Shown here: piece by piece, positions 16,272-25,388 of the stretch
Layout of the letters: each line of letters opens with the position of its first letter
Numbering within the stretch: position 1 is the first letter of the stretch
Assembly: GCF_018863195.1 (NCBI RefSeq)
Contig: NZ_JAHKRT010000005.1
Span: 186,001-250,000 of the forward strand
Length of the DNA: 64,000 nucleotides
Direction: 5' to 3'
DNA from: Sphingomonas quercus
GTDB taxonomy: Bacteria; Pseudomonadota; Alphaproteobacteria; Sphingomonadales; Sphingomonadaceae
The notes under the pieces: generated by a model
The model's database searches: none
Seen by the model: the letters and a program-made list of their open reading frames with translations, nothing else
What the model was told of the DNA's origin: nothing
Translations under genes and position numbers: made by a program

Positions 16272-16994
16272 TTACTCCGTGATCGCTTCGGCTTCGGCCG
16301 CCGCTTCCGCGCGGGAGGCGTGGCCGGCATTGCCGAGCAGATCCGCGATCTTCTTGCCGCGACGCTGGGCGACCGACTTCGGCGAAGTCTGGTCGGTGAG
16401 CGCGGCGAAGGTGGCGCGGATCATGTTGTAGGGGTTGTTGGTGCCGACCGACTTGGTCACCACGTCATGCACGCCCAGGCTCTCGAAGATGGCGCGCATC
16501 GGGCCACCCGCGATGATGCCGGTACCGGCCGGGGCCGAGCGCATATAGACGCGGCCCGCGCCGAAATGGCCCATGCCGTCATGATGCAGCGTACGGCCTT
16601 CCTTCAGCGGCACGCGCACCATCGCCTTCTTGGCGGACGCGGTGGCCTTGGAGATCGCCTCCGGCACCTCACGCGCCTTGCCATGGCCGAAGCCGACGCG
16701 GCCCTTGCCGTCGCCCACGACGACCAGCGCCGCGAAGCCGAAGCGCTTGCCGCCCTTCACCGTCTTGGAGACGCGATTGATGTGGACGAGCTTTTCGACC
16801 AGCTCCTCGCCGGCATCCTCGTTGCGGCGATCGTCGCGACGGCCACGGCCGTCACGGCGACCATCACGGCCACCGCGATCGCCGCCGGGGCCGCCACGGC
16901 CACGGCCGCCACGACCACGACCACCCTCGCGGGGGGCCTCGGGCGCGCTCTCGGTGCTGGCGACGGCCGCCTGGTTCTCGATTTCGTCAGCCAT
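16272..16994 (-). CDS. rpsE: 30S ribosomal protein S5 with RG-rich N-terminal extension
   Basis: Core S5 begins at about residue 62 ([33 protein letters not shown]) and includes [28 protein letters not shown]. The 240-residue protein is much longer than E. coli S5 (166). The first 60 residues are a low-complexity run of Arg, Gly and Asp with repeated GRGG and RDGR units, and the C-terminus has an acidic AEAEAI tail. S5 lies near the mRNA entry tunnel and affects accuracy. The extension is probably disordered. Confidence 0.96.
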   Translation of the reverse strand: MADEIENQAAVASTESAPEAPREGGRGRGGRGRGGPGGDRGGRDGRRDGRGRRDDRRNEDAGEELVEKLVHINRVSKTVKGGKRFGFAALVVVGDGKGRVGFGHGKAREVPEAISKATASAKKAMVRVPLKEGRTLHHDGMGHFGAGRVYMRSAPAGTGIIAGGPMRAIFESLGVHDVVTKSVGTNNPYNMIRATFAALTDQTSPKSVAQRRGKKIADLLGNAGHASRAEAAAEAEAITE

Positions 16995-16997
16995 GCT

Positions 16998-17354
16998 TTA
17001 GAACTCCAGCCCGCCCTCGCGGGCGGCATCGGCCAGCGCCTTGACGCGACCATGGAACAGGAAGCCACCGCGATCGAACACGACGGCGCTCACGCCGGCA
17101 GCGACGGCGCGCTCGGCGAGACGCTTGCCGACGCCGCTCGCGGCATCGAGGTTGGCGCCGCTCACGCTACGCGCATCCTTCTCCAGCGAGGAGGCGGAGG
17201 CGACGGTACGGCCCGCCGCATCGTCGATGATCTGGGCGTAGATGTGCCGGCCGGAGCGATGCACCGACAGGCGCGGACGACCGCCCGCACGGGCGCGCAG
17301 CGCGGTCCGCACGCGGCGGCGGCGCTTGTCGAAGAGGGAGAGATGCTTGGCCAT
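16998..17354 (-). CDS. rplR: 50S ribosomal protein L18
   Basis: Binds 5S rRNA. The 118-residue protein starts [20 protein letters not shown] and contains [20 protein letters not shown] and the C-terminal [26 protein letters not shown], all typical. The start at 17354 is one base after the rplF stop. A 15-codon in-frame extension upstream overlaps rplF and is not used. Confidence 0.97.
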   Translation of the reverse strand: MAKHLSLFDKRRRRVRTALRARAGGRPRLSVHRSGRHIYAQIIDDAAGRTVASASSLEKDARSVSGANLDAASGVGKRLAERAVAAGVSAVVFDRGGFLFHGRVKALADAAREGGLEF

Positions 17355-17355
17355 C

Positions 17356-17889
17356 TTACTTCTTCTTCCCTTCCTTGCGGAAGATGAACTCGCCCGCATA
17401 CTTGATGCCCTTGCCCTTATAGGGCTCCGGCTTGCGCCAGCGGCGGATCTCGGCGGCGACCTGGCCGACCTTCTGGCGATCCGACCCGGAAATCTGGATC
17501 GTCACCTGATCCGGCGTCGCGATCGTGATCCCCTCGGGGATCGTGAAATCGACGTCGTGGCTGTAGCCGAGCTGCAGCTTCAGGTTCTTGCCCTGCACGG
17601 CGGCGCGGTAGCCGACGCCGGTGATCTGGAGGGTCTTGGAAAAGCCCTCGGTCACGCCGGTCATCAGGTTCTGCACCAGCGTGCGCTGCATGCCCCAGAA
17701 GGAGCGTGCGCGCTTGGTCTCGTTGGCCGGCTGCACCGTGATGCTGCCGTCCTCGACCGAATAGCTCACCTCGTCGGCGAGGGGCATGGACAGGGTGCCC
17801 TTGGGCCCCTTCACCGACAGCGTGCCGTCGGCGATGTTCGCCGTGACGCCGGCCGGAATGGCGACCGGTTTCTTGCCGATGCGGCTCAT
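17356..17889 (-). CDS. rplF: 50S ribosomal protein L6
   Basis: A two-domain large-subunit protein of 177 residues, starting [15 protein letters not shown] and ending with the C-terminal signature [19 protein letters not shown]. The start codon shares one base with the rpsH stop (TGATG), so translation is probably coupled. Confidence 0.97.
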   Translation of the reverse strand: MSRIGKKPVAIPAGVTANIADGTLSVKGPKGTLSMPLADEVSYSVEDGSITVQPANETKRARSFWGMQRTLVQNLMTGVTEGFSKTLQITGVGYRAAVQGKNLKLQLGYSHDVDFTIPEGITIATPDQVTIQISGSDRQKVGQVAAEIRRWRKPEPYKGKGIKYAGEFIFRKEGKKK

Positions 17890-18281
17890 CAGAAGACCTC
17901 CGCGAGAACCTCGCCGCCGACATTCTGGTCGCGCGCTTCCGCGTCGGACAGAACACCACGGGGCGTGGAGACGATGGTGATGCCGAGGCCGTTGCGCACG
18001 CGCGGCAGGTCCTTCGACGCGGAATAGACGCGGCGGCCCGGCTTGGAGACGCGCGCGACGTGCTGGATCGCGGGCTGGCCCTCGAAATACTTCAGCTCGA
18101 TGCGGATGCCGGGATGGTCACCCAGCGCCTCTTCGGAATAGCCGCGGATATAGCCCTCGCGCTGGAGCACGTCGAGCACGCGGACGCGCAGCTTCGACGC
18201 CGGCGACAGGACCGAGTCCTTGCGCGCGCGCTGGCCGTTGCGGATGCGGGTGAGCATGTCACCGATGGGGTCGTTGATCAT
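17889..18281 (-). CDS. rpsH: 30S ribosomal protein S8
   Basis: A primary 16S rRNA binder of 130 residues: [16 protein letters not shown] at the N-terminus and the C-terminal [19 protein letters not shown]. In E. coli S8 represses the spc operon by binding near rplE. No similar site could be confirmed here by eye. Confidence 0.97.
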   Translation of the reverse strand: MINDPIGDMLTRIRNGQRARKDSVLSPASKLRVRVLDVLQREGYIRGYSEEALGDHPGIRIELKYFEGQPAIQHVARVSKPGRRVYSASKDLPRVRNGLGITIVSTPRGVLSDAEARDQNVGGEVLAEVF

Positions 18282-18291
18282 CTGTCAGCCC

Positions 18292-18597
18292 TTACCAGCT
18301 CGACTTGGTGACGCCGGGGATCATGCCCTTGTTGGCAAGATCGCGCAGCATCACGCGGGCGAGACGGAACTTGCGGTAATAGCCGCGCGGACGGCCCGTC
18401 ACTTCGCAGCGATTGCGAATGCGGGTCGGGTTTGCGTTACGCGGCAGCTCGGCCATCTTGAGGCGGGCGATCAGGCGCTCCGTCTCGTCGAGGCTCTGAT
18501 CGGCCGCCTGGGCCTTCAGCTTCGCGTACTTGCCCGCATATTGCTTCACCAGCTTCTTGCGGCGCTCGTTCTTGTTGATCGAACTCAGTTTCGCCAT
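18292..18597 (-). CDS. rpsN: 30S ribosomal protein S14
   Basis: The long, zinc-free form of S14 (101 residues). [24 protein letters not shown] starts it, and [28 protein letters not shown] is the C-terminal signature. The CxxC pairs of the short zinc form are absent. It lies between rplE and rpsH. Confidence 0.97.
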   Translation of the reverse strand: MAKLSSINKNERRKKLVKQYAGKYAKLKAQAADQSLDETERLIARLKMAELPRNANPTRIRNRCEVTGRPRGYYRKFRLARVMLRDLANKGMIPGVTKSSW

Positions 18598-18621
18598 GGA
18601 CTTAAGCTCTCTTTCCTTGCC

Positions 18622-19200
18622 TCACGCGGCCTGCTTCTGGTCAGCCTGGGGCTGCGGGAACGGGAAACCGAACAGGCGGAGAAGCTCGCGAGCCTCCTCG
18701 TCCGTGTTGGCGGTGGTGGTGACGATGACGTCCATGCCGCGAATGCGGTCGACCTTGTCATAGCTGATCTCCGGGAAGATCAGCTGCTCCTTGAGGCCGG
18801 TGGCATAATTGCCGCGGCCGTCGAACGACTTGTCGGAGAGGCCACGGAAGTCGCGGACACGCGGCAGCGCGATCGTCACGAAACGGTCGAGGAACTCGTA
18901 CATCCGCTCGCGGCGCAGCGTGACCTTGCAGCCGATCGGCATGCCCTCGCGCAGCTTGAACTGCGCGATCGACTTCTTCGCCTTGGTGATCACTGGCTTC
19001 TGACCGGCGATCAGCTCCATCTCGGCGGCCGCCTGATCGACGCGCTTCTTGTCCTGGGTGGCGTCGCCGACACCCATGTTGAGCACGATCTTGTCGATCT
19101 TCGGCACCTGCAGCGCGTGCGTGTAGCCGAACTTCTCGGTCATCGCCTTGATGATCGTGTCTTCATACTGCTTCTGGAGACGAGGCTTGTAATCAGCCAT
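18622..19200 (-). CDS. rplE: 50S ribosomal protein L5
   Basis: Binds 5S rRNA in the central protuberance. The 192-residue protein starts [16 protein letters not shown] and contains [36 protein letters not shown] and the C-terminal [20 protein letters not shown]. The ATG at 19200 overlaps the rplX stop by eight bases. The upstream in-frame extension lies inside rplX. Confidence 0.97.
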   Translation of the reverse strand: MADYKPRLQKQYEDTIIKAMTEKFGYTHALQVPKIDKIVLNMGVGDATQDKKRVDQAAAEMELIAGQKPVITKAKKSIAQFKLREGMPIGCKVTLRRERMYEFLDRFVTIALPRVRDFRGLSDKSFDGRGNYATGLKEQLIFPEISYDKVDRIRGMDVIVTTTANTDEEARELLRLFGFPFPQPQADQKQAA

Positions 19201-19510
19201 CGATCTTCTCCCCGGTCTTGACGGCGACACGGACTTTCTTGCCGTCCTGGGTCTCGAAGCGGACGCGCGACGGCTTGCCGTCCTTGGTCGCGATGGCGAC
19301 CTTGGAGACATGCATCGGCGCCTCGCGGCGCTCCAGGCCACCCTGCGGGTTGACCTGGGTCGGCTTGCGGTGACGGGTGGCGATGTTCACGCCGGCCACG
19401 ACCACCTTGCCCTCCTTGGGAAGGGCCTGGGTGACTTCGCCCGTCTTGCCCTTGTCCTTGCCGGACAGGACGACGACGCGGTCACCCTTCTTGATCTTCA
19501 ACGCGCTCAT
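19193..19510 (-). CDS. rplX: 50S ribosomal protein L24
   Basis: A KOW-motif protein that starts 50S assembly. [26 protein letters not shown] is the KOW region and [31 protein letters not shown] follows (105 residues). The ATG at 19510 shares a base with the rplN stop; a GTG one codon upstream is also possible. Confidence 0.97.
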   Translation of the reverse strand: MSALKIKKGDRVVVLSGKDKGKTGEVTQALPKEGKVVVAGVNIATRHRKPTQVNPQGGLERREAPMHVSKVAIATKDGKPSRVRFETQDGKKVRVAVKTGEKIDG

Positions 19511-19878
19511 CACAGCACCTCAGGGGCGAGCGAGATGATCTTCATATGGCCCTTGCCGCGCAGCTCGCGGACCACCGGGCCGAAGATACGGGTGCCGATC
19601 GGCTCCTCGTTCTTGTTGACGAGGACGGCGGCGTTGCCATCGAAGCGGATGGTCGAACCATCGGCGCGATGGATGTCCTTGGCGGTGCGGACGATGACGG
19701 CGCGATGCACGTCACCCTTCTTCACCTTGCCGCGCGGCGCCGCTTCCTTGATCGACACGACGATGATGTCGCCGACCGTCGCGAAACGACGCTTCGAGCC
19801 GCCGAGCACCTTGATGCACTGGACGCGCTTGGCGCCCGAGTTATCGGCAACCTCGAGGTTGGACTGCATCTGGATCAT
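19510..19878 (-). CDS. rplN: 50S ribosomal protein L14
   Basis: A highly conserved 122-residue protein at the subunit interface. [27 protein letters not shown] and [27 protein letters not shown] are intact. It opens the spc part of the cluster, 16 bases after rpsQ, with no separate promoter visible. Confidence 0.97.
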   Translation of the reverse strand: MIQMQSNLEVADNSGAKRVQCIKVLGGSKRRFATVGDIIVVSIKEAAPRGKVKKGDVHRAVIVRTAKDIHRADGSTIRFDGNAAVLVNKNEEPIGTRIFGPVVRELRGKGHMKIISLAPEVL

Positions 19879-19894
19879 GGTTCAGTCCTCCTCT

Positions 19895-20164
19895 TCAGGC
19901 GATGCTCTCGGCGGCGGCCACCGGAGCGGCCCCCACGCGATCGATCACGCGCCACGTCTTCAGCTTCGAAATCGGGGCGCATTCCTCGATCCGAACGGTC
20001 TCGCCCGTGTGATAGGCATTGGCCTCATCATGGGCGTGATACTTCTTCGACCGCTTGATGATCTTGCCGTAGAGCGGGTGCTTCACCCGCCGCTCCACGG
20101 AGACCACTACGGTCTTGTCGGTCTTGTCGGAGACCACCGTTCCCGTCAGCACGCGCTTCGGCAT
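19895..20164 (-). CDS. rpsQ: 30S ribosomal protein S17
   Basis: An OB-fold 16S rRNA binder of 89 residues. [21 protein letters not shown] and the [19 protein letters not shown] motif are typical, followed by an alanine-rich C-terminal tail. It is 12 bases after rpmC. Confidence 0.97.
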   Translation of the reverse strand: MPKRVLTGTVVSDKTDKTVVVSVERRVKHPLYGKIIKRSKKYHAHDEANAYHTGETVRIEECAPISKLKTWRVIDRVGAAPVAAAESIA

Positions 20165-20176
20165 GGCTGGTCCTCC

Positions 20177-20383
20177 TTACTGGCCAGAAGCAGCACGGGC
20201 GCGCTGCGTCTGGAGCGTCTTGATCTGCGCGATGGTGCGACGGACCTCACGCACCCGGCTCGGCTTTTCGAGCTGGTTGGTGGCCGCCTGGAAGCGCAGG
20301 TTGAACTGCTCCCGCTTCAGCTCGCCGAGCTGGGATTGGAGCTGGTCGTCGGTCTGACCGGTCAGGTCCGCGATCTTCGCCAT
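20177..20383 (-). CDS. rpmC: 50S ribosomal protein L29
   Basis: A small helical protein (68 residues) near the exit tunnel: [27 protein letters not shown] and [17 protein letters not shown]. The first residues ([13 protein letters not shown]) match the family. Five bases separate it from the rplP stop. Confidence 0.97.
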   Translation of the reverse strand: MAKIADLTGQTDDQLQSQLGELKREQFNLRFQAATNQLEKPSRVREVRRTIAQIKTLQTQRARAASGQ

Positions 20384-20388
20384 CTTAC

Positions 20389-20823
20389 TTATTCCCCACC
20401 GAGGTGGCTGGTGTCGCCGAGACGGGCGACGACCTTGGTCTTGATCGGCAGCTTCTCGGCCGCGCGGCTGAACGCCTCCGCGGCGAGCGGGCCGGCGACG
20501 CCTTCCAGCTCGAAGATGATGCGGCCGGGCTTCACGCGGGCCACCCAGAACTCCGGCGCGCCCTTGCCCGAGCCCATGCGGACTTCGGCGGGCTTGGAGG
20601 AGACCGGCACGTCCGGGAAAATGCGGATGTGCAGGCGGCCCTGGCGCTTGATGTGACGGGTGATCGCGCGGCGGGCCGCCTCGATCTGGCGGGCGGTGAT
20701 CCGCTCCGGCTCCATGGCCTTCAGGCCATAGGAACCCTGGTTGAGCGTGGTGCCACCCTTGGCATCGCCATGGATGCGGCCCTTGAAGGCCTTGCGGAAC
20801 TTGGTGCGCTTCGGTTGCAGCAT
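20389..20823 (-). CDS. rplP: 50S ribosomal protein L16
   Basis: A 144-residue protein next to the peptidyl transferase centre. [24 protein letters not shown] and the [24 protein letters not shown] signature are complete. The RMGSGKG loop carries the arginine that is hydroxylated in some bacteria. Confidence 0.97.
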   Translation of the reverse strand: MLQPKRTKFRKAFKGRIHGDAKGGTTLNQGSYGLKAMEPERITARQIEAARRAITRHIKRQGRLHIRIFPDVPVSSKPAEVRMGSGKGAPEFWVARVKPGRIIFELEGVAGPLAAEAFSRAAEKLPIKTKVVARLGDTSHLGGE

Positions 20824-20839
20824 TGTCCTACCCTATCCC

Positions 20840-21535
20840 TCAGCGCGCCGGGCGAACGCCCGAGGTCTGCGCCTCGAGCATCAGCCGGTCCTGGGCGAGC
20901 GGGTCGTGACCCAGGATCTCACCCTTGAAGATCCACACCTTCACGCCGCACACGCCATAGGCGGTGTGTGCCTCGGCCTCGGCATAATCGACGTTGGCGC
21001 GCAGCGTGTGCAGCGGCACCCGGCCCTCGCGATACCATTCGGTGCGCGCGATCTCCGCGCCGCCGAGACGGCCGGCGCAGGTGATGCGGATGCCCTCGGC
21101 GCCGAGACGCAGCGCCGACTGCACGGCGCGCTTCATCGCGCGGCGGAAGGCCACGCGGCGCTCGAGCTGATCGGCGACCGACTGGGCGACGAGGCGCGAG
21201 TCGATCTCCGGCTTGCGGATCTCGACGATGTTCAGCGACACGTCGGACGAGGTCATCGCGCCGAGGACCTTGCGCAGCTTCTCGATGTCCGCGCCCTTCT
21301 TGCCGATGATCACGCCGGGGCGCGCGGCATAGATGGAGATGCGGCACAGCTTGGCCGGACGCTCGATCACCACCTTGGAGATCGCCGCCTGCGGCAGCGA
21401 CTTCATGATGTGCTTGCGGATCTTCAGATCCTCAAGAAGCAGGCGGCCGTAATCGGCGCCGTCGGCGTACCAGCGGCTGTCCCAGGTCCGGTTGATCTGG
21501 AGCCGCATGCCGATGGGATTGGATTTCTGACCCAT
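20840..21535 (-). CDS. rpsC: 30S ribosomal protein S3
   Basis: Lines the mRNA entry channel. [24 protein letters not shown] is the start, and the KH domain GXXG is [14 protein letters not shown]. The C-terminal domain ends [11 protein letters not shown]. The start at 21535 gives 231 residues. An open upstream extension overlaps rplV and is not coding for S3. Confidence 0.97.
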   Translation of the reverse strand: MGQKSNPIGMRLQINRTWDSRWYADGADYGRLLLEDLKIRKHIMKSLPQAAISKVVIERPAKLCRISIYAARPGVIIGKKGADIEKLRKVLGAMTSSDVSLNIVEIRKPEIDSRLVAQSVADQLERRVAFRRAMKRAVQSALRLGAEGIRITCAGRLGGAEIARTEWYREGRVPLHTLRANVDYAEAEAHTAYGVCGVKVWIFKGEILGHDPLAQDRLMLEAQTSGVRPAR

Positions 21536-21537
21536 GA

Positions 21538-21918
21538 TTACTCTCCCGCCTCGACCTCGCGCACGACGATGCGCAGGCGGCTGAACGGCTTCACGATACG
21601 GCTGGAACGGCCACGGGCGCGGGAAGCGAAACGCTTCATCACCAGACCCTTGCCGACCGACGCTTCCTTCACGACGAGCGCATCCACATCGAGATTGTGG
21701 TTGTTCTCGGCGTTCGCGATCGCCGACGCCAGGCACTTGCGCACGTCGACGGCCATCGCCTTCGTCGAGAAGGAGAGGATGTTCATCGCCTCGCCCGCCT
21801 TCTTGTTGCGGATGAGGCCGGCGACGAGGTTCAGCTTGTAGGGCGAACCGCGCACCGAGGTGGCGAGCGCAAGGGCTTCCTTGTCGCCCACCTTGCGGGG
21901 GGATGCAGGCTTGGACAT
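21538..21918 (-). CDS. rplV: 50S ribosomal protein L22
   Basis: A tunnel-wall protein of 126 residues: [40 protein letters not shown], and the tunnel beta-hairpin [25 protein letters not shown]. Its start shares one base with the rpsS stop. Confidence 0.97.
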   Translation of the reverse strand: MSKPASPRKVGDKEALALATSVRGSPYKLNLVAGLIRNKKAGEAMNILSFSTKAMAVDVRKCLASAIANAENNHNLDVDALVVKEASVGKGLVMKRFASRARGRSSRIVKPFSRLRIVVREVEAGE

Positions 21919-22193
21919 CAGCGCTTGCCCTTCTTGTCGGCGGCGTGGCCGGGGAAGGTGCGCGTCGGCGCAAATTCACCCAGCTTGTGGCCGACCATAT
22001 CCTCGTTGACCGACACCGGCACGAACTTGCGGCCGTTGTAGACGTTGAACGTCAGGCCGACGAACTGCGGCAGGATCGTGGAGCGACGCGACCAGGTCTT
22101 GATCGGAGCACGCGCTCCGCCATCCTGTGCGGTCTCCGCCTTGCGGAGCAGGCTCAGCTCCACGAACGGACCTTTCCAGACGGACCGGGCCAT
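21918..22193 (-). CDS. rpsS: 30S ribosomal protein S19
   Basis: A 91-residue head protein: [41 protein letters not shown] and [20 protein letters not shown] are typical. It starts three bases after the rplB stop. Confidence 0.97.
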   Translation of the reverse strand: MARSVWKGPFVELSLLRKAETAQDGGARAPIKTWSRRSTILPQFVGLTFNVYNGRKFVPVSVNEDMVGHKLGEFAPTRTFPGHAADKKGKR

Positions 22194-22196
22194 CGC

Positions 22197-23033
22197 TTAC
22201 CTCTTCTTCTTCGCGTGACGCGAACGGATGATCATCTTGTCCGTCGCCTTGTTGTGACGGGTGCGCGCACCCTTCGTCGGCTTGCCCCACGGGGTGACCG
22301 GATGACGGCCGCCCGAGGTCCGGCCTTCACCACCGCCGTGCGGGTGATCGACCGGGTTCTTGGCGACGCCGCGGGTCAGCGGACGATGGCCCAGCCAGCG
22401 ATTGCGGCCGGCCTTCGCCAGGTTCTGGTTGGCGTTGTCCGGGTTGGACACGGCACCGACGGTGCACATGCAATCCGAGCGGATGTAACGCTGCTCGCCC
22501 GAGTTCAGGCGAACCATCACCATGCCCTTGTCGCGGCCGACGATCTGCACATAGGTGCCCGCCGCCCGAGCGATCTGGCCGCCCTTGCCCGGCTTCATCT
22601 CCACATTGTGGACGATGGTGCCGACCGGGGCCTGGCCGATCTCCATGGCGTTGCCCGGCTTGGTGTCCGTGCGCTTGGCGGCCACGATCTGGTCGCCGGC
22701 GGCAAGCCGCTGCGGCGCCAGGATATAGGCCAGCTCGCCATCCTCATACTTCACCAGCGCGATGAAGGCGGAGCGATTGGGATCATATTCGAGACGCTCG
22801 ACGGTGGCCGGCATGTCCCACTTGCGACGCTTGAAGTCGACGAAGCGGTACTTCTGCTTGTGGCCGCCGGCGATGCCGCGAGCGGTGGCGTGGCCCTGGT
22901 TGTTGCGGCCACCGGACTTGCGCTTGCCTTCGACCAGCGCCTTGACCGGCTTGCCCTTCCAGAGCGACGACTTGTCGACGAGGATCAGGCCGCGGCGGGC
23001 CGGGCTCGTCGGGTTATAATGCTTGAGCGCCAT
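22197..23033 (-). CDS. rplB: 50S ribosomal protein L2
   Basis: A core peptidyl transferase protein of 278 residues. [22 protein letters not shown] starts it. [21 protein letters not shown] and the C-terminal [29 protein letters not shown], with the essential histidine in HPHGGG, are present. Confidence 0.97.
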   Translation of the reverse strand: MALKHYNPTSPARRGLILVDKSSLWKGKPVKALVEGKRKSGGRNNQGHATARGIAGGHKQKYRFVDFKRRKWDMPATVERLEYDPNRSAFIALVKYEDGELAYILAPQRLAAGDQIVAAKRTDTKPGNAMEIGQAPVGTIVHNVEMKPGKGGQIARAAGTYVQIVGRDKGMVMVRLNSGEQRYIRSDCMCTVGAVSNPDNANQNLAKAGRNRWLGHRPLTRGVAKNPVDHPHGGGEGRTSGGRHPVTPWGKPTKGARTRHNKATDKMIIRSRHAKKKR

Positions 23034-23037
23034 GGCG

Positions 23038-23352
23038 TCAGATTCCCGTCGTCACGTCGATGGACTGGCCGTCCGCCAGCGTCACGACCGCCTTCTTGAA
23101 GTCCGAACGCTGATAGGGGGCACCCTTCCAGCGCTTGGTCTTGCCCTTCTGCACGATGGTGTTCACGCCCGTCACCGTGACGTTGAACAGCGCTTCGACC
23201 GCCGCCTTGATCTCCGGCTTCGAAGCATCCTTGGCGACGCGGAACACGACCGCGTTATGCTCGGACACCATCGTCGACTTCTCGGTGATGTGCGGGGCCA
23301 GCACCACGTCGTAATGACGGATGTCGGCGGCACCGCTCTGCTTCTTAGCCAT
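23038..23352 (-). CDS. rplW: 50S ribosomal protein L23
   Basis: A tunnel-exit protein, the docking site for trigger factor and SRP (104 residues). [37 protein letters not shown] and [23 protein letters not shown] match the family. Its start overlaps the rplD stop by eight bases. Confidence 0.97.
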   Translation of the reverse strand: MAKKQSGAADIRHYDVVLAPHITEKSTMVSEHNAVVFRVAKDASKPEIKAAVEALFNVTVTGVNTIVQKGKTKRWKGAPYQRSDFKKAVVTLADGQSIDVTTGI

Positions 23353-23971
23353 TGAAGCGCGCCTCCAGCTTCTCGATCGCGGCGCGCGTCAGCACCAGCG
23401 TGTCATGCTTCAGGATGTCGTACACATTGGCGCCGACCGCAGGCATGAGGTTGACCCCCGGCAGGTTGCCGCTGGCCAGCGCGAAGCTGACGTTCAGCGC
23501 GTCGCCGTCGATCACCAGTGCCTTGCCGCCAATGCCGAGACCGGCGAACCGCTCGGCCAGCGCCTTGGTCTTGCCGGCTTCCACGTCGAGCGCGGAAAGC
23601 ACGATCAGGCTGCCGTCCTTGGCCTTCGCCGAGAGCGCCATCTTCAGACCCAGCGCGCGAACCTTCTTGTTCAGCGACGGGTTGAAATCGCGGACGCGGG
23701 CGCCGTGGGCCTTACCACCGCCGACGAAGACGGGGGCGCGGCGATCGCCGTGACGGGCCACGCCGCCGCCCTTCTGGCGGCCGAGCTTCTTGCCCGAGCG
23801 CGCGACATCGGAACGCTCGCGGGTACCGCGAGCGGTGCCGCGGCGCTTCTCGAGCTGCCACGTGACGACACGGTGCAGGATGTCGGCGCGCGGCTCGATG
23901 CCGAACACCTCGTCGTTGAGCTCGATGTCGCCGGCGGAGCTGGCGTCGAGGTTCTTGACCTGAACCTTCAT
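23345..23971 (-). CDS. rplD: 50S ribosomal protein L4
   Basis: A 208-residue tunnel protein that in E. coli also represses its own S10 operon. The N-terminus is [20 protein letters not shown]. The tunnel loop includes [47 protein letters not shown]. The start at 23971 is two bases after the rplC stop. L4 is the obvious candidate ligand for the structured leader upstream of rplC. Confidence 0.97.
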   Translation of the reverse strand: MKVQVKNLDASSAGDIELNDEVFGIEPRADILHRVVTWQLEKRRGTARGTRERSDVARSGKKLGRQKGGGVARHGDRRAPVFVGGGKAHGARVRDFNPSLNKKVRALGLKMALSAKAKDGSLIVLSALDVEAGKTKALAERFAGLGIGGKALVIDGDALNVSFALASGNLPGVNLMPAVGANVYDILKHDTLVLTRAAIEKLEARFNG

Positions 23972-23973
23972 GA

Positions 23974-24717
23974 TCAGCCCTCCTGGCCGTCGGTCGCGGG
24001 CGCCTCGGCCGGAGCCTCGGTCGCCGCGGTGTTGGTGGAAGCGGCAACGCGCAGGCCGGCCGGCTTCGGCGCATCGGCATGGAGCGCGACCTTCACCGCG
24101 TCCTTGACGAGCAGCCAGGTGCCCTTGTGGCCGGGGACCGAGCCCTTCACGAACAGCAGGCCGCGATCGGCGTCGGTGCGCACGATCTCGAGATTCTGCT
24201 GGGTGCGCTGGCGGTCGCCCATGTGGCCGGCCATCTTCTTGTTCTTGAAGACGCGGCCCGGATCCTGGCGGTTGCCGGTCGAACCATGCGAGCGGTGCGA
24301 CACGGACACGCCGTGGGTGGCGCGCAGACCGCCGAAGCCCCAACGCTTCATGGCGCCGGCGAAGCCCTTGCCCTGGGTATGGCCCGAGATATCGACGAGC
24401 TGGCCCGGCACGAAATGATCGGCCGAAATCTCGGCGCCGACATCGAGGAGATTATCCTCGCTGACGCGGAATTCGGCGACATAGGCCTTGGGCTCCACCT
24501 CGGCCTTGCCGAAATGGCCGCGCTGCGGCTTGGCGATGTTCTTCGCCTTGGCAGTGCCCGCGCCGAGCTGGACGGCGACGTAACCGTCGTTCGCCACTTC
24601 CTTGCGCGCCACAACCTGAACATTGTCGAGCTGCAGGACGGTTACGGGCACATGGCGCCCGTCGTCCTGAAACAGCCGGGTCATCCCCATCTTCTTCGCG
24701 ATCACGCCTGTGCGCAT
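23974..24717 (-). CDS. rplC: 50S ribosomal protein L3 with C-terminal extension
   Basis: A 247-residue peptidyl-transferase-centre protein starting [16 protein letters not shown], with [57 protein letters not shown] and KGSVPGHKG. The last 40 residues are an alanine- and threonine-rich tail ending TDGQEG, absent from E. coli L3. The start at 24717 has AGAGGAG six bases upstream, and that ribosome binding site is paired in a small hairpin. An unusual 266-base gap separates it from rpsJ. Confidence 0.96.
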   Translation of the reverse strand: MRTGVIAKKMGMTRLFQDDGRHVPVTVLQLDNVQVVARKEVANDGYVAVQLGAGTAKAKNIAKPQRGHFGKAEVEPKAYVAEFRVSEDNLLDVGAEISADHFVPGQLVDISGHTQGKGFAGAMKRWGFGGLRATHGVSVSHRSHGSTGNRQDPGRVFKNKKMAGHMGDRQRTQQNLEIVRTDADRGLLFVKGSVPGHKGTWLLVKDAVKVALHADAPKPAGLRVAASTNTAATEAPAEAPATDGQEG

Positions 24718-24723
24718 CGCCAA

Positions 24724-24738
24724 CTCCTCTAACAGAGG
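24724..24738 (-). promoter_or_regulatory. Hairpin covering the rplC ribosome binding site
   Basis: On the minus strand CCTCT-GTT-AGAGG forms a five-base-pair hairpin whose 3' arm is part of the AGAGGAG ribosome binding site of rplC. A stronger stem, CTCCCGC with GCGGGAG (24739-24757), stacks directly upstream. Together they could lower or regulate translation of rplC. Confidence 0.5.
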
Positions 24739-24767
24739 CTCCCGCAGACCGCGGGAGCGTGCCAACG

Positions 24768-24793
24768 AAAAAGGCCCCGGTCTCCCGAAGCCT
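24768..24793 (-). terminator. Intrinsic terminator or attenuator ahead of rplC
   Basis: On the minus strand AGGCTTCGG pairs with CCGGGGCCT (two T-G pairs) around a GAGA tetraloop, followed by five T residues. It stands 50 bases upstream of the rplC start inside the S10 operon, where a complete terminator would block ten downstream genes. A regulated attenuator is therefore more likely than a simple terminator. Confidence 0.65.
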
Positions 24794-24795
24794 CC

Positions 24796-24916
24796 AGCCC
24801 AATGAATATGACAGCCCCCGCCTGGGCTTGGTTATCCGCATCGCTGCGAATGGCGGGGACTCGGGCACCAGCACGAAACTGGTCGGTATCCCTGTCACTC
24901 CCGTCTCGACCCCGCC
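24796..24916 (-). ncRNA. Structured rpsJ-rplC intergenic RNA (candidate ribosomal-protein leader)
   Basis: Three nested or adjacent stems can be drawn on the minus-strand RNA. Stem 1: GGCGGGG (24916-24910) with CCCCGCC (24858-24852). It encloses stem 2: ACCAG (24883-24879 region) with CTGGT (24871-24867). Stem 3: AGCCCA (24828-24823) with TGGGCT (24801-24796), just before the terminator-like hairpin. The frame running through here into rplC (ending inside rplC in another frame) is not a convincing gene. The arrangement resembles an attenuated ribosomal-protein leader. I know of no described family at this position in alphaproteobacteria. Confidence 0.45.
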
Positions 24917-24940
24917 GAATTGCGCCGGATGGGGGAAACG

Positions 24941-24970
24941 AAAAACCGATCAGGCGATTCGCCCGATCGG
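24941..24970 (-). terminator. Intrinsic terminator after rpsJ
   Basis: On the minus strand a ten-base-pair stem (CCGATCGGGC with GCCTGATCGG, one G-T pair) and a short loop are followed by TTTTTCG. It lies 14 bases after the rpsJ stop. Confidence 0.75.
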
Positions 24971-24983
24971 GTATGCTGGCCTC

Positions 24984-25292
24984 TTACGCCAGCTTGATCT
25001 CAACATCAACACCCGCGGCGAGATCGAGCTTCATCAGAGCGTCGACGGTCTGCGGGGTCGGCTGGACGATATCGAGGAGGCGCTTGTAGGTGCGGACCTC
25101 GAACTGCTCGCGCGATTTCTTGTCGATGTGCGGCCCACGGTTGACCGTGAACTTGTCGATGTGCGTCGGCAGCGGAATCGGACCGCGAATGAGCGCGCCG
25201 GTACGTCGGGCCGTGTCGGCGATGTCGCCGGTCGCCTGATCGAGCACGCGATGATCGAACGCCTTCAGGCGAATGCGGATGTTCGTGTCCAT
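24984..25292 (-). CDS. rpsJ: 30S ribosomal protein S10 (NusE)
   Basis: A 102-residue head protein that also takes part in antitermination with Nus[54 protein letters not shown] and [20 protein letters not shown] are intact. It is flanked by intrinsic terminators on both sides (after tuf and after itself), which is unusual for the first gene of the S10 operon. Confidence 0.97.
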   Translation of the reverse strand: MDTNIRIRLKAFDHRVLDQATGDIADTARRTGALIRGPIPLPTHIDKFTVNRGPHIDKKSREQFEVRTYKRLLDIVQPTPQTVDALMKLDLAAGVDVEIKLA

Positions 25293-25332
25293 GTCCCTAC
25301 CGATGCGAAAGAGCCAGCCCTCATCACGAGGG

Positions 25333-25374
25333 CAAAATAAAACAAGCGGCCGGCCCCTTACCGGAGCCGGCCGC
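25333..25374 (-). terminator. Intrinsic terminator after tuf
   Basis: On the minus strand GCGGCCGGC pairs with GCCGGCCGC around an 11-base loop and is followed by TTGTTTTATTTT. It lies 14 bases after the tuf stop and 40 bases before rpsJ, so it should separate the str and S10 transcripts at least in part. Confidence 0.85.
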
Positions 25375-25388
25375 CCGTTACAAGCAGA

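Noticed and set aside
24452-24898. Minus-strand frame running through the rpsJ-rplC gap into rplC
   Set aside because: It reads rplC in the wrong frame at its end and has no known similarity. The gap is better explained by RNA structure, although a short leader peptide cannot be fully excluded.
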